Positions 46,827 to 58,397 of a DNA stretch of 64,000 bases are shown here, piece by piece. Within the stretch, counting starts at the first letter, position 1. The number at the start of each line of letters is the position of its first letter. The position numbers and the translations under genes were made by a program. The stretch comes from Poecilobothrus nobilitatus (lineage: Eukaryota > Arthropoda > Insecta > Diptera > Dolichopodidae): NCBI GenBank assembly GCA_947095535.1, contig OX352774.1, positions 247,529,825-247,593,824 of the forward strand, given 5' to 3'. The notes under the pieces are model-generated. The model was not told the DNA's origin. It saw only the letters and a program-made list of their open reading frames with translations, and made no database searches.

Positions 46827-47410
46827 TTCCTAAGGGAGGTGGGAATCTTCCAAAGACACCAAGAATTCCCCCCTTGGTAGTGTCAGATTCTTACAGAGTA
46901 AACCCACCTCCCCCTTTAGCGAATATAATGCGGGATGAAACCCTTACCTGCGAGCGCAGTATATTGGCTAGGGAGTAGGGATAGGAAAGGATAGGAAATG
47001 GATACGGAAACATTGAATTGGGAGTGGGACTGTAAGGAAACAATGAATCTGCCTATTATTATTACTATTTGCTAACAGTGACTATAGCCGTTACGACAGT
47101 TACAACATGTAGTAATATATAACACCTTACTACATGAGGTAATTATTGAAGGCAACCCCCACAGTCACTGTAGCGGCTGTTCTTATTGGTATTAGTATTC
47201 TTATTAATATATTATTATTATTTTACTACAGAGTTAGGGCCATCAGTGGATTACAACGTGCAGCAGTATATAACACCTTACTGCATGATATAACCAAAGG
47301 TAGCTCCACTGTAGCAGCTATTATTATTATTATTACTATTATTATTATTATAATTACTATTATTATTTTTATTGTTATTATTACTATTATTATTATTATT
47401 ATTATTAATT
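46827..47410 (-). mobile_element. A-tailed retroposon B with ATT array, copy 2
   Basis: On the minus strand the copy runs from an AAT/ATT array (47318-47405) through two related modules. Each module carries a block seen on the plus strand as ATATAACACCTTACTRCATGA, followed by CCACTGTAGCAGCTATTATT or CACAGTCACTGTAGCGGCTG. It then passes the GACACCAAG hairpin and ends in CCCACCTCCCTTAGG plus an A-run at about 46820-46830. The low-complexity frame at 47146-47436 (Ile runs) comes from the array. Confidence 0.65.
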
Positions 47411-47460
47411 ATACGATTTACATTATTACGATATAAAATTATCACATATTTTTTATTTAT

Positions 47461-47535
47461 ATGACCTGACCGGGGTTTGACCGTAACACCCTTCGATTGA
47501 AAGGTTGGCGACTTAACCACTGTGCCATGAGTCAG
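47461..47535 (-). mobile_element. tRNA-like SINE head
   Basis: On the minus strand CTGAC and GTCAG close an acceptor-like stem. GGCACAGTGGTTAAGTCGCC forms a D-arm with an A box, an ACCTT/AAGGGT stem mimics the anticodon arm, and GGTCAAACCCC stands at the B box. The anticodon loop TCAATCG lacks the universal T33, so this is a tRNA-derived element and not a working tRNA gene. It lies 50 bases upstream of retroposon B in that element's sense and might be its head. Confidence 0.6.
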
Positions 47536-47635
47536 ATAAAGGTTTTAAGGTATGTCTAAAATGATTCCTGAAGTTTAGTTTTTAAAATTTATAAAGACAT
47601 TTAGATTTCATTTATTGTCCCTATTTATTCGTTTT

Positions 47636-47960
47636 ACTCACATATTTCAACAACAAAATGAGAGTTTTCGCCTCCAAACTCTTGCCGAACAAATGATTGA
47701 AATGCTGATTTTTGTAAACAACTTCAAAACTCTCCCTAATTATATGTTTTACACAAATATTTCAATAAGAAATAGAGGTTTCCACCTCTAAAACTCTTGC
47801 TGAACAAGTTATTACAAGTAAAATCCCTTTTAATTATATGTGTTACACACATATTTTAACAACAAATGTCGGCTGCTGCCTCCCAAGGTCTTTCTAAACA
47901 AATTTTTAAAACTCTGATTTTTGTAACTAACTCTAGAATCACCCTAATTATATATTTTGC
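47636..47960 (+). repeat. Tandem repeat, three diverged units of about 95-115 bp
   Basis: Three consecutive units start with CACATATTTCAACAACAAA, ACAAATATTTCAATAAGAAA and ACACATATTTTAACAACAAA. Each continues with a GCCTCC/CACCTC block, CTCTTGC(C/T)GAACAA and an AATTATAT(G/A)T end. It is a small, old minisatellite or satellite remnant. Confidence 0.75.
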
Positions 47961-48045
47961 ATACGGTCAAATACAATTATTTCAAATGAAATACAGTGAA
48001 ATAAAATACAATCAAATGAAGTACAGGCATATGACACTCTCCCGA
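47961..48045 (+). repeat. Degenerate ACAGTCAAATGAAAT minisatellite, copy 3
   Basis: GGTCAAATACAATTATTTCA, then several AAATGAAATACAGTG-type units. It follows the 47.6 kb tandem array directly. Confidence 0.45.
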
Positions 48046-48089
48046 TATAGTTAAATTAAAAATAAGTATATATACATATAATTAATACC

Positions 48090-48178
48090 ATATCGAAATA
48101 TATAATAAAATAAAACAAATTAAACAATTCTTGTATTAGATAATAGATGGCGCACAAATAAAAATATTTAATTCCGTT
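48090..48178 (+). mobile_element. SINE family D, 3' fragment
   Basis: The block ATTCTTGTATTAGATAATAG, then ATGGCGCACAAATAAAAATA, recurs in opposite orientation at 58421-58490. There it is the 3' part of an element with a tRNA-like head. Here the head is missing. Confidence 0.55.
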
Positions 48179-50934
48179 TAATAATCTTTGATACCAAATC
48201 TATCAAATATGAATAATAAATGTCTTATGTGGATGCTCCATATAATTGGAGTGGAAAGAAGAAAAAAAAGTCATTAATTGATTGATAATCGGTATTTTAT
48301 TGAAATATGCAATATGAAAGGATATTTTCTTATACGCATCACTTCAGTAGAAGAAAAATGATTTTTGGGGAGTTTAATAAACAAGTGTGATAAAAACGAC
48401 AAGATAAGATAAAATAAGAGCTGACTATAAAGACTGTATACAATATAAAATATAAAATTTCCAGCCAAACTCTTTGTTTTTTTAACAAATTTGATTATAT
48501 CAAACATACATACATATATATTAATAAATTAATATTCTGTCCATTACCTTTCACAATAAATTTAATTTAAATAACTTTATAAATTTTTTTTTTATGATCT
48601 GTTTTAAAAATATTTTTTATATCAAAAAGAAAAAAATGCAAATAATTACTTAATAAAAATAATATAAAAAAAAAAAATTGAAGTATTTTAAAATTAAATT
48701 ATTAATTATGTATAGTTATTATTAGTTAATTTTTCAAATATTTAAATTTTAAAATAAATAAAAAAAAAAAAAACACAAATACAAATATTTTTCAATTAAT
48801 TATTTTTCATAAAAAAATAAAATTTCACGTATTTATTTTAAATATTTTTAAAATTTAAAACTTTAAAAGAAATTAAAACCTAAAAAAAAATAACAATTTT
48901 GTAAATATTTAATGTATATTCGTATAAATCAATAAAATTTATTATATAGTTTTTTTTTGAGTAAACATTGAGTTCAACAAATAATTTTTGTATTAGGTAT
49001 TCTTTTTCTCCTTCCCATATTTTATTCAGAGCGTATAGTGACATTATTATTAGGTAAAGATGGAATTTTTCAAAAAACAATTTAAAAAAATGGTTGATAG
49101 ACTAATTTGTAACTTCATTACAAAATTTTGATTTACAAAATTCGAATTAGAAAATTCAAAATAGAAAATTTCCTGTTGCAATATTTTTTTACGATTTTTA
49201 AAAATTTCAAATATATATACGTTTTTTCCAGAAGAGGAGATGTCAAGACAGTCTTATTCTTATGTTCGTTATATAGAAAATATGCGAAATCTTCATAGTA
49301 TCTACCTAGTTTCAATTGGGATTTTATGTTTATTTTGGATAAACTTCAAATAGGGATTTTAGATGTATTTTGTTATTCTTTAAATTTTTATTGTTATTGC
49401 TCTCTAAACCATATTGAAAACAATAACCCGATGGCATTAGAAACTTCCTTAAAGTTGGTATGATTTTTGCATATATATGCATTCCTATTTTTTTAGATTC
49501 CTTTTTATGCAATATATTAATTTTGTTAGTGTTCATTCAGCTTCATAGTATTCAAAAGGGCTTCATAAAAAAAGCCCCCAAAATGAAATTTCGTTCGAAA
49601 TGCTTGGATTTTCGCATCAGAAAAATACTTTTGATTGGGGATCTTTTTCCATAATAATAATTTACATTTTTTTGAGGAATTTTTTCTTATGCAAAATGAA
49701 AAATTGGGGACTCTTTTTCGATTTGGTTTTGAGGACTTTTTCCTTGAGGACTTTTTTCACGTCGCCATTAAAAATAAGACTTAATAGATATAAAATCTTA
49801 ATAGATATAAAACATAAGAATAACAGAATTAATGAAATAACTTAAGTGAAAATTAGGAGTTTAAAGGTTTTTTTTAAATGTCAATAATATTGTGTTTTTT
49901 AAAACAGTTTTGCTGTTGAAATGTCAAGGTTGGTCATCTGATATTCTGAGTTTCGGTTAAAATTTCATTGGTATTTCATTTTGTATTTATTTAACATCTG
50001 ATTTTCCGAGAGACTTCCTTGACTATAATTCTTTTCGTATTTTATTTTGGTAAATCACAATTTTTGTGATTGTCCTATATGTTTCTATCTTCCCTATTTT
50101 TTAATTATTGAATTTTACTACTTTTATATCCTAATATTTACTGAAACAACTATATATGTATATATATTTCATTTTTCTATATGTAAGTTTTATTTTTCAT
50201 TTCCAATGAATTTTTTTGGTACTTTTTAAAATTAAAGTAGAATTGTAATGAGTTTTTCATACATTTCATATTATATTTATTCCTTTTTTGTTTTGTATTT
50301 TTGGTTTTTTTGTTTTTTTTTGTATTGTTCATATCATAATGTGTTTGATATATATATACACTAGCATACATATAGACAATAATATATTAATGTATAATTT
50401 TTCTTATATCGAATAAGAAAAGTCCTTGTCTATAAATTTTCATCGTTATCCTTGAAAAATTTTTTTTTATCATTTATCTGGGAAAAGAAAAATTAAAAAG
50501 AGTTTCGTTAAACGAATGAAATTTTTCTTTAAATACATTATAATAAAGTATTATATACATATTATATGCACATTAAAAATGTAGAAAAAATTTAAATTGT
50601 AGTTGTTTTTAAATTTGTTTTTTTTAAGAATTGTAATAAAAAAAAAAAAATTAATTAATTTAATTGCTTTTAATTGCAAATATGTTTCTTAAAAATTATC
50701 CATGGTGGTTTAATGGTGGTTAAAAATCCATTCATTCAATTGGGGATTTTCTGAAGCGAATTTAAAATTTGTATTTACAGCTCACAAATTATATAGTGTA
50801 ATTTTCCAGATAGACGATGTGTTTACATTAACAGGTTACTCTTTTTTTTTTTAAGATATTCACATTCAACTATTATTTCACTACCAACAGTACTAATTAT
50901 GCTTTTTTACGAAAAAATCGAAAGCAATTTAAAA
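48179..50934. other. AT-rich stretch
   Basis: No gene. A less AT-rich patch at 49540-49760 has GGGCTTCATAAAAAAAGCCC as a local palindrome at 49558-49577 and repeated GAGGACTTTTT steps. It has no protein-like frame. Confidence 0.4.
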
Positions 50935-51246
50935 CTACATGATGTTTCTCTGCGTAGTGTTGGACTTTAACCAATCAAAATCATCCGCTTTAAAACCAAA
51001 CTTTACGTTGAGTCCTTTAATACATAACATAATGTACAGTTTGGTTTTGGCAATAACGATGGGGAAAGGGTTACTTGGAAAATTCAGTTTGGGATAATTA
51101 AGATAATGGAGGATGAAGAGGAAAAGTTGAAGAGTTATTTTTTTTAGAAAGATGGTAATGGTCTTCTTAAATATCATTATATCGTACACATATGAATTAC
51201 CAACTTTTGAGAATGCTTGTGCTGTCATAAGGTTCCATAAACGCAA
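50935..51246 (-). pseudogene. Unrecognised 103-codon frame, probably transposon-derived
   Basis: The longest non-low-complexity frame outside the host gene. It contains LMTAQAFSKVGNSYVYDIMI and ends FGFKADDFDWLKSNTTQRN. The mixed composition, with Trp and Asp, suggests a former coding sequence. I do not recognise the family, and no splice partners or promoter are evident. Confidence 0.25.
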
Positions 51247-51304
51247 CGTATATATAGTATAGAAATGCTGTAATCAGAATTCTGTAATACGTCCCATTTT
51301 AATA

Positions 51305-51436
51305 ATTAAACAGTGTAGGGGTAGGCATCTGTTGCACTTCTTGTTTCACGTTGGAAAACTTTAAGTCCCGTTTCCCCGTTTTTTTTAATTTCATTAATTC
51401 CCGTTTTATTTCTTTAGAACAGGTGTTTGCCCTAGT
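51305..51436. mobile_element. Small foldback element (about 125 bp)
   Basis: GTAGGGGTAGGCATCTGTT at 51315-51333 and GAACAGGTGTTTGCCCTA at 51418-51435 are imperfect inverted repeats around a CCCGTTTCCCCG core. It has no open frame. Confidence 0.4.
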
Positions 51437-51639
51437 ATATATAGTATAGTATATATAGTATATATTTTCATAAACAGTATCTTTCCATAAAGGTCTCTGG
51501 AAAGCTCTTTAGTATGAGTATAAAGTATGAAGAAAAAAGTGTTAATTACTTTAATTTAGTGTGGCAAAAATTTATGAAAAAAATTAATTATAAATAAAGA
51601 TCTTTTTAATATTTTAAACAAATTTTCAAACAATTTTTT

Positions 51640-51835
51640 AACATTGCGGTATCGTAGCTTCTTAAGAAGTAGGGCTTCATAAAAAAATTCTTTTACAAAA
51701 TTTAATATTCAAAAAGATTAATTAAAATTTCATTGCTTTATTTCAAATGTTGTAGAAGTTTTCTAAACAAATATACAAGCAAATGGATGAACGGAGGAAC
51801 AGACGTGAAGAATGAAAGTAATAAACATATTTTAT
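51640..51835 (-). mobile_element. HINE family 2, 5' fragment
   Basis: It matches the (GTCC)n-side end of the 53961-55237 copy. GTAGAAGTTTTCTAAACAA is followed by a decayed GGACG array (ATGGATGAACGGAGGAACAG) and AAAGTAATAAACATATTTT. It is highly diverged. Confidence 0.45.
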
Positions 51836-52214
51836 TGTAAATAAACATTCTTTGAAAATGTACTGAGAATGATAAGCTTTTCATTAAATATTTTTTTAAT
51901 TTATTAATTGTAAAGCAATAACTAAAGATTATTATTTTTGTTTTTCTGAATAAAATTTTATTTAAGTTTATGTGTACACGAAAAAAGAAAAGAAGAAAAA
52001 TCCATTTACCAGAAAAGGATTAAAAAACAATTTTTCTCACCTTATTTAAAAGTTGACAAACATTTCAGAAATTTCTCTTAAAAACTTTTTAATTATTTCC
52101 TCATTATTAAATAATTTTGTAAAAAAAAAATCATATTTTTCAAATTGTTTTTCATTTCAGTTCTTTTAAATCTTCTCTTTTCTACAACAAAATCAAAAAC
52201 TCCTGTTAGTTTTT

Positions 52215-53792
52215 ATACCCGTACGATAGGATCGGGTATAATAAAATTACTCCTCCGTTTGTAACACCTCGAAATAAGCGAGCTAGATATACCTTCAAAG
52301 GTATGGATCGGATCAGAAAAAAATTCTAAGACTTTTGAGCCATGTCCGTCCGTCCGTCCGTCCGTCCGTCAGCACGCTAACTCAAAAACTAAGAAAGCTA
52401 GAATCTTGAAATTTACACAAAATATTCTGGGAGTAATTTGTAGGTTCCCTATTTTTTTTGGTTGAGTTTGGACCAAGCCTTAGGGTAGCTCTCGAATACC
52501 TAACTTTTAGATCCAGACATTTTTTTTGCAATAGAGCTATGAAATTTTAACCGCTGATAGATCTCACAAAAATATTAATTTTATTTTTTATAACTTTTTT
52601 TTGTAGCCCCACCCGTTACGGAGCTACAGCTCCCCAAAGGTTCAAAAAAGCTCTATATTTAAATTGTTATAGCACAAGTTGTATAAGGTATATCTTCATT
52701 TTGAAAACGCCAAACGATTACTACTTTCATTAGCTGTAAAAGTATATATACAATAAATATATTTTTGTGGCATACGGTGTCTTAATTTACCGTTATGTGA
52801 AACTAAAATTTTGCAAAATCCTTCAACCCTTCTATCTTCTAAACGGTTTAAGTTGGAAACTTGAAATTTTGACAGATGTTAGATCTTTGAAAATAAGTAT
52901 GAGTCATTTCAGAAACTTTTTTTGTATCACCCCCCGTTTAGGAGCTGTAAGGGGTCAAAAACTGAAAATTTCCTTTTTTTAAACACCTGTAACTTGAACA
53001 CCTGTTAAAATTTTTTTAAAGTAATACATAAAAATTAAAGCTTCAATATTATATTCTTATTTCTGTTAACAACTTTTTTTAATAATGTAGGGTTACTTTA
53101 TAATTGACGAAAGTGTTACTTGATTTTTTCAAATTTTCTAACAAATTTCTTCAACAAATTTTTTGCATTTGTTTTACTCGATAATTTGAAATTGTTGAGG
53201 ATATAATGCGTAGTACATAAAAATGCAAATAAATAAACAACATAACGGTTGCTTGAAGAATTTTTATTTATATGATATTGATATATATACATACTTATAT
53301 AATATCATGTTTATTTAGATATCGTATATGTCACTAGTGAATGAATGATAAGAGTATAGATGTATATTATATAGCGCCGTATTTACATACATATATGTAT
53401 TTTATTGTACTTATAAGAAATTATTCTGTCAATGGAATATTTAAATATAATATAATATAATATTTAAAATTATATTTACTATTTTGTACTAAGTAAATTT
53501 AATATACATTTACCGCTTAGTACTAAATGGTACTATAGAATATTTGAAAAAGTTTTGGATTGATAATCGTTATGTGAAAGGTTAGAATCTGCTTTCGAAG
53601 AATGTACATATAAACATATAGTTTGAATATATGTATAACCCATAGTTCTAGAAATTATAAAATTCACCCAAATTATTTTAAAATACTAAAATATTAAAAA
53701 AATAATATTGTGAGCAGAGTGACAGGCTGTGAACATACTAACGGTTCGTACGGGTATCTAAGAGTTGACAAAGTCAACTGTATTCTTCCTCG
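52215..53792 (+). mobile_element. HINE family 1 (mini-me/Helentron-like)
   Basis: The 5' end ATACCCGTACG (52215-52225) follows a T-run. Its exact reverse complement CGTACGGGTAT (53747-53757) lies near the 3' end. Just beyond is a perfect hairpin AGTTGACAAAGTCAACT (53763-53779) and a short tail ending CTTCCTCG before a T-run. A (GTCC)n array lies at 52345-52370, close to the 5' end. This order (5' short repeat, microsatellite, inverted copy of the repeat, 3' palindrome, insertion in T-runs) is the known plan of Helentron-associated interspersed elements such as DINE-1 and mini-me. Internal modules match those of HINE family 2. No protein is encoded. Confidence 0.75.
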
Positions 53793-53960
53793 TTTTTATC
53801 TATAAAATTAAAAAACTTCTTTAACCAATTAGGAATTTTTTGAAAAACCATTCATCCTATTAATTAAATTACAAAAAAATTATTATAAGTTCATGTTTTT
53901 TATGTTTAAAATCAACACAAAATTACAAACTTATTGTAAAAATATTCAAAAATAAAAAAA

Positions 53961-55237
53961 ACAAGGTAGAATGTAAACCAGCGGTTTTTAAAAGCGCACA
54001 TTTCACAAACTGTTTAGAAGTGTGACTTGCACAAAAATTTGAAAATTTCATGTAATAAGAAAAAATGTGAAAATAGGACATTTTTGAAATTTTGAAAGGC
54101 CGTAATTCCGGAATCCTATATAACTAAGAAAAGCCGTTAACACACGTAAAAATATATTATTGAACCTTTAATTTCCATGTCTTGCCGAAGAAAAATTTTT
54201 ACAGGTGGCTAAGTTACAGGTGCCTAAAAATAGCAAATTTTCAATTTTTGAGGCGTAATAACTCTTAAAAAGGGGGTGTTACCAAAACATTTTCTGAGGA
54301 AACTTATACTAATTCTAAAAGTTATTTCTTGTCTCAAAATTTCAGGTTCCTATCTAAAGGCGTGCCGGAGTTATGAAAAAAGAAATTTCATGCAAAATGT
54401 GGTTTTCACATAACGGTAAATTTAAAACGTAAATTACAAAATATTACATAATTTTGATATTGTTTTATATAGATAATAAAATTTTCGATCTTCTGGCGGT
54501 TTTATATTGCAAAACTATTACGCAGAGCCTGAGATATATACATCTGAAAATGGGACTTTTTCGCAATTTTGAAAAGCTGCAACTTTGGAACCCTTTACAA
54601 CTAAAATAAACTTTTAACACACGTAAAAATATATTACTGTAGCTTTAATTTTTATATCTTGCAGAAGTAAAATGCGTACAGGTTCCTAAGTTACAGGTGT
54701 TTAAAAATAGGAAATTTTCAATTTTTAAGCCCTTGTAGCTCATAAACAGGGGGTGGTCCAAAAAATGTTCTGATCAAACTTATACTAATTCTAAAAGTTC
54801 TTTCTTGCCTCAAAATAGAAGCGTACCGGAGTTATGAAAGTAGAAAAATCATGCAAAATTTGGTTTTCACATAACGGTAAATTTAAATACTAAATTAAAA
54901 AAAATTGTATAATTTTGATAATAATTTACAAAGATAAAAGAAATACCTGTCGAATGACTTTTTCAGATTGAAAAAATCTTAAGCAGAACATAAGATATAT
55001 GCATTTAAAAATAGGGCTTTTTCAAAGTTTGAGGGGGTGTAGCTCCGTAATGGGAGGGGCTACATGAAAAAGTTGTTCCACAAAATTATTTTTTTTATGA
55101 GACCTACCCATGGTTAAAATTTGTTTCTCTATCTTTAACGGTGTAGAAGTTTTGTAAACAGACGGACGGACGGACGGACGGACAGAGTGAAACTAATAAG
55201 CACATTTTTTCAAAATTTTTTTGGAAATGTGCTAAAA
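53961..55237 (-). mobile_element. HINE family 2, copy 2 (best preserved)
   Basis: On the minus strand it starts TTTTTAGCACATTTCC at 55237 and has a (GTCC)n array at about 55164-55189. It runs through repeated modules (plus-strand marks AAGTTACAGGTGCCTAAAAA near 54210 and 54687; TTTTCACATAACGGTAAATTT near 54408 and 54870). It ends AAATGTGCGCTTTTAAAAAC, whose terminal AAATGTGC is inverted relative to the start. A palindrome AAACCGCTGGTTT and the tail ACATTCTACCTTG then precede a T-run. The layout is the same as HINE family 1 but with different terminal repeats and hairpin. It lies tail to tail with that element, 168 bp apart. Confidence 0.75.
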
Positions 55238-55817
55238 ACAAAAACCTAATATCGGAACAGATTGAATTTAAATGTAGCCAAAACGAGAAATTAAACTAAA
55301 ATTAAAAAAAAAAAAAATGATAAAGAAAAACAAGAGAAAAAAAAACAAAATTTTCTTTTTCGATTTTGTTGAGGATTTTATATACCCCATATTGCAAAAA
55401 ATTCATACAAGCTTCAGGAAAAAAAAAGAAAATGTAGAAAGAAAATAAATATAATTATGGTCTAGGATTTTCCTTTAAAATATTCCTGTTTTAAAAATTT
55501 TAATATAAAATAAAAAAAACAAAGAGAGAAAAAAGTTTTGTCTGAAGAAAGTAATATGGAAGATGATAACTATCAGATACCTACAGATTAAATAAAATAA
55601 GATGTTTTTTTTTTTTTTAAAATTAGATTGGAAAGCTATAAAATAATATGTTGACTGTAGTGTAAAATCAAATATTCAAAAGGACATTAAATATTTGAAG
55701 TGTATATTTTCAAAAAATTTACCAAAGTAATTCAAAGGCTGATTATATTTTTTTAAATGAAAGTTTAAAGATTCAGATGACGAATATGGTTGTATCTGGT
55801 TGTACATTTGTTTATTT
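55238..55817. other. AT-rich stretch
   Basis: Nothing recognised. Confidence 0.35.
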
Positions 55818-55900
55818 TTTCCCTTAAGAGAGGTGGGGATCTTTAAAAGACACCAAGAAATCAGAAATTGCTTCTCACCTTCACCAGTAGCCGGAAAAGT
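55818..55900 (-). mobile_element. Retroposon B, 3' fragment (copy 3)
   Basis: GAGAGGTGGGGATCTTTAAA and GACACCAAGAAAT match the tail end of the copies at 18.8 and 46.8 kb. Similarity fades after about 45 bases. Confidence 0.5.
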
Positions 55901-58099
55901 GAGGTAAAAATCGTAAATGCTTGTGTGGTATAATAGATTTAGAATAAAAAAAGGAAGGAGATGGCAGCTAATACAAATTTTAACCTGTGAAAATTTGTAA
56001 TTTGTGCAATTTCTAAATATTATTTATAGATCTTACTTATCTGACCAATTACTTGAATGTTATCTAAATTTGGCTTATCTGTAGTTTTATTTTGTAGGTT
56101 ATTTGTACCATTTTGAGATAATTATATGAGATGAGTGATGACTTATTCTAATGTTAATGAGTTATTTATTTATTTGTTTTGTTTTCAAACTTCAATTTAA
56201 CTTTTTAACTGATTCGCTTTAGGTATTATAAAAGAATAACATTTACCATTTAATACACATTCACTATTTAAAATTCATTGTATGGTCTTTAGAAAATCAC
56301 ATACTAAAAAAATAATCATAACTTATTAAAAATTAATTTAATATTTTATCTGTAGCATCTTTAAAAAATAATAAAAAAACAATCAAAAAACAAATAAAAA
56401 AAATAAAAACCACAAAAAAAAACTAATTCCAAAAATATAAAAATAAAAAATATAAGAATGAAAAATATGTTTATAACTGTAAAAAAAAAAAAACTTTTGA
56501 AAAACTTCAATTTTTTTATTTTAATTTTTTTTACATATATAAATATTTTTACTTCATGTCTACATTGGTACTTTCATCAGCTTTTAATAATAGTTAAAGC
56601 TCGTTAAAGCTAAATTTAATATTAATTTTTTGTTTGAAATTAAAGTAAAGGAACTTTTAAAAGGCACACTGCAAATAATATAGACTATATGGTACAGATG
56701 ACTGAACTTTGAATTACAAAAGATTTCTTATAAATGATTAGAATCTTTTATGTACCAGTATGATATTAATATATACATATGTATGTAAATAAAAGTTTCT
56801 GATGTAACGGTATTTTAGATTAGAAAAATCTGAAAAAAAAAAAAAAACAAATAACGGAAAGATAAAACCATGTTAAAAAATATTTATGAAGAATCAAAAA
56901 AGTAAATATAGAAATGGCAATAACATAACGGAATAATGCTAAAAAAAACGGTAATATATACGTAATATATACGTTTCAAAAAAAAAAATAAAACATAAAA
57001 ATTGTCACGTTTTTATTGTCCTTCTCTTTTTGTCATTCACTTTAACTTCGAAACAAAAAGAATAAAAAAATCAAAAAAAAAAAAGAAAAAAGAAAAGAGA
57101 AAGAAAACATTTTATCTTAATGGACGAATGCGTACCGAATTTATACTATGTTATTTTTGAAAATTTATTAGGTACATATATATGTATGTGTATGCATACA
57201 TATATATATATATATATTTTGTTTTTAACAATTCGATAGCCTTTTCCATACCAGTAAAAACCATTAGAATATTTTTAATATTACCAAGCCATTATTATTC
57301 TGTTATAATGGGATTTGTTTGGAATTTTTTTCCTTTTTCCTTTTTGTTTTTCAGTTATAATTTTTGTAATTGTATCTTCTAATATTTAAATTTATATGAA
57401 AAACGTTAATGGGAACCGTTAATATTACTGCATTATCATGATGATGATCTTGTATAACAAAATATACGAAAGAAAATTTTTTAAAGTATCACCAATATTT
57501 TAATTTGTTATCATTTTTTAACTGTAGAATATTTGATTATTTTTAAAGAGGTAGTCATAAAATTTGCTATTTTGATAACAGAAACGTTTCCTTAATTTTT
57601 GTTGTTGTTTTTTTTTTTTTTTTTTTTTTTTTTGTAAAATACTACAGAGTTTTAGAGGGTTAAACGTAAAATGTAATTATCATAAATTAAAGTTCATATT
57701 AAAAAAATATAATATAATAAAGTGTATCTTAGTTGAAAATAAAAGAGAAAAAAAATGATAATTTGCTTTTTTTTTTTTGTTTCACACAATGATACGATAA
57801 AATATATTTTATAATATAAAAATGGCCGTTTAAATGTTTATTAGTGTTTAGAATTTTAAAGTGCTTCACAATATTTTATATATTAATACATATGTATGTG
57901 TATAAATTTTGATGTATGTGTATAAATTGTGATTAAAATTAAAGTTATTTTACAGTTCAAGGAATAAAATAATTAAAAATTTTAACTTTTGACTAAAATT
58001 AAGATTATTTTTTTTTGATTAATAGTGACTGGAGAATTGATAATTTGTAAATAAATATAGCGTTTTAGATTTAATAACAAATTTTAATTTTATAAGAAT
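55901..58099. other. AT-rich stretch with long poly-T
   Basis: A poly-T tract of over 20 bases lies at about 57610-57633 and a short TA array at 57198-57217. No gene is seen. Confidence 0.5.
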
Positions 58100-58397
58100 T
58101 GCATGAGTATTTAGGATGATATAAGGAATTTATATACCAAATTTCGTTATATCCTTCTCAGTCGTATAGGAGCATCCACTATGTTATTAATTTTGAAATT
58201 TTAGTAAGCTCCAATTTTAATAAACTGATGATTTCTTGGTTATAATTACTCAGTACAGTCTGTTTTTTTCCTCCTTTCTCCACCACTATAAAGAACATAG
58301 CGCATCCACTATGTCATTTATTATTCATATTTGATTAAGTTTCAGTTTCTGGAATCAATAGATTCATTAAGCCGTTGATTACTCGACTGAATCTAAA
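58100..58397. other. Unassigned stretch with an internal direct repeat
   Basis: GCATCCACTATGTTATTAAT (near 58172) and GCATCCACTATGTCATTTAT (near 58303) are about 131 bases apart, suggesting two diverged units. It directly adjoins SINE family D. Confidence 0.4.

Noticed and set aside
47146..47520. Ile-run frame (plus) and Asn-run frame (minus)
   Set aside because: Both are translations of the ATT microsatellite within retroposon B.
47461..47535. A functional tRNA gene
   Set aside because: The anticodon loop lacks T33 and the T-arm departs from consensus. It fits a SINE head better.
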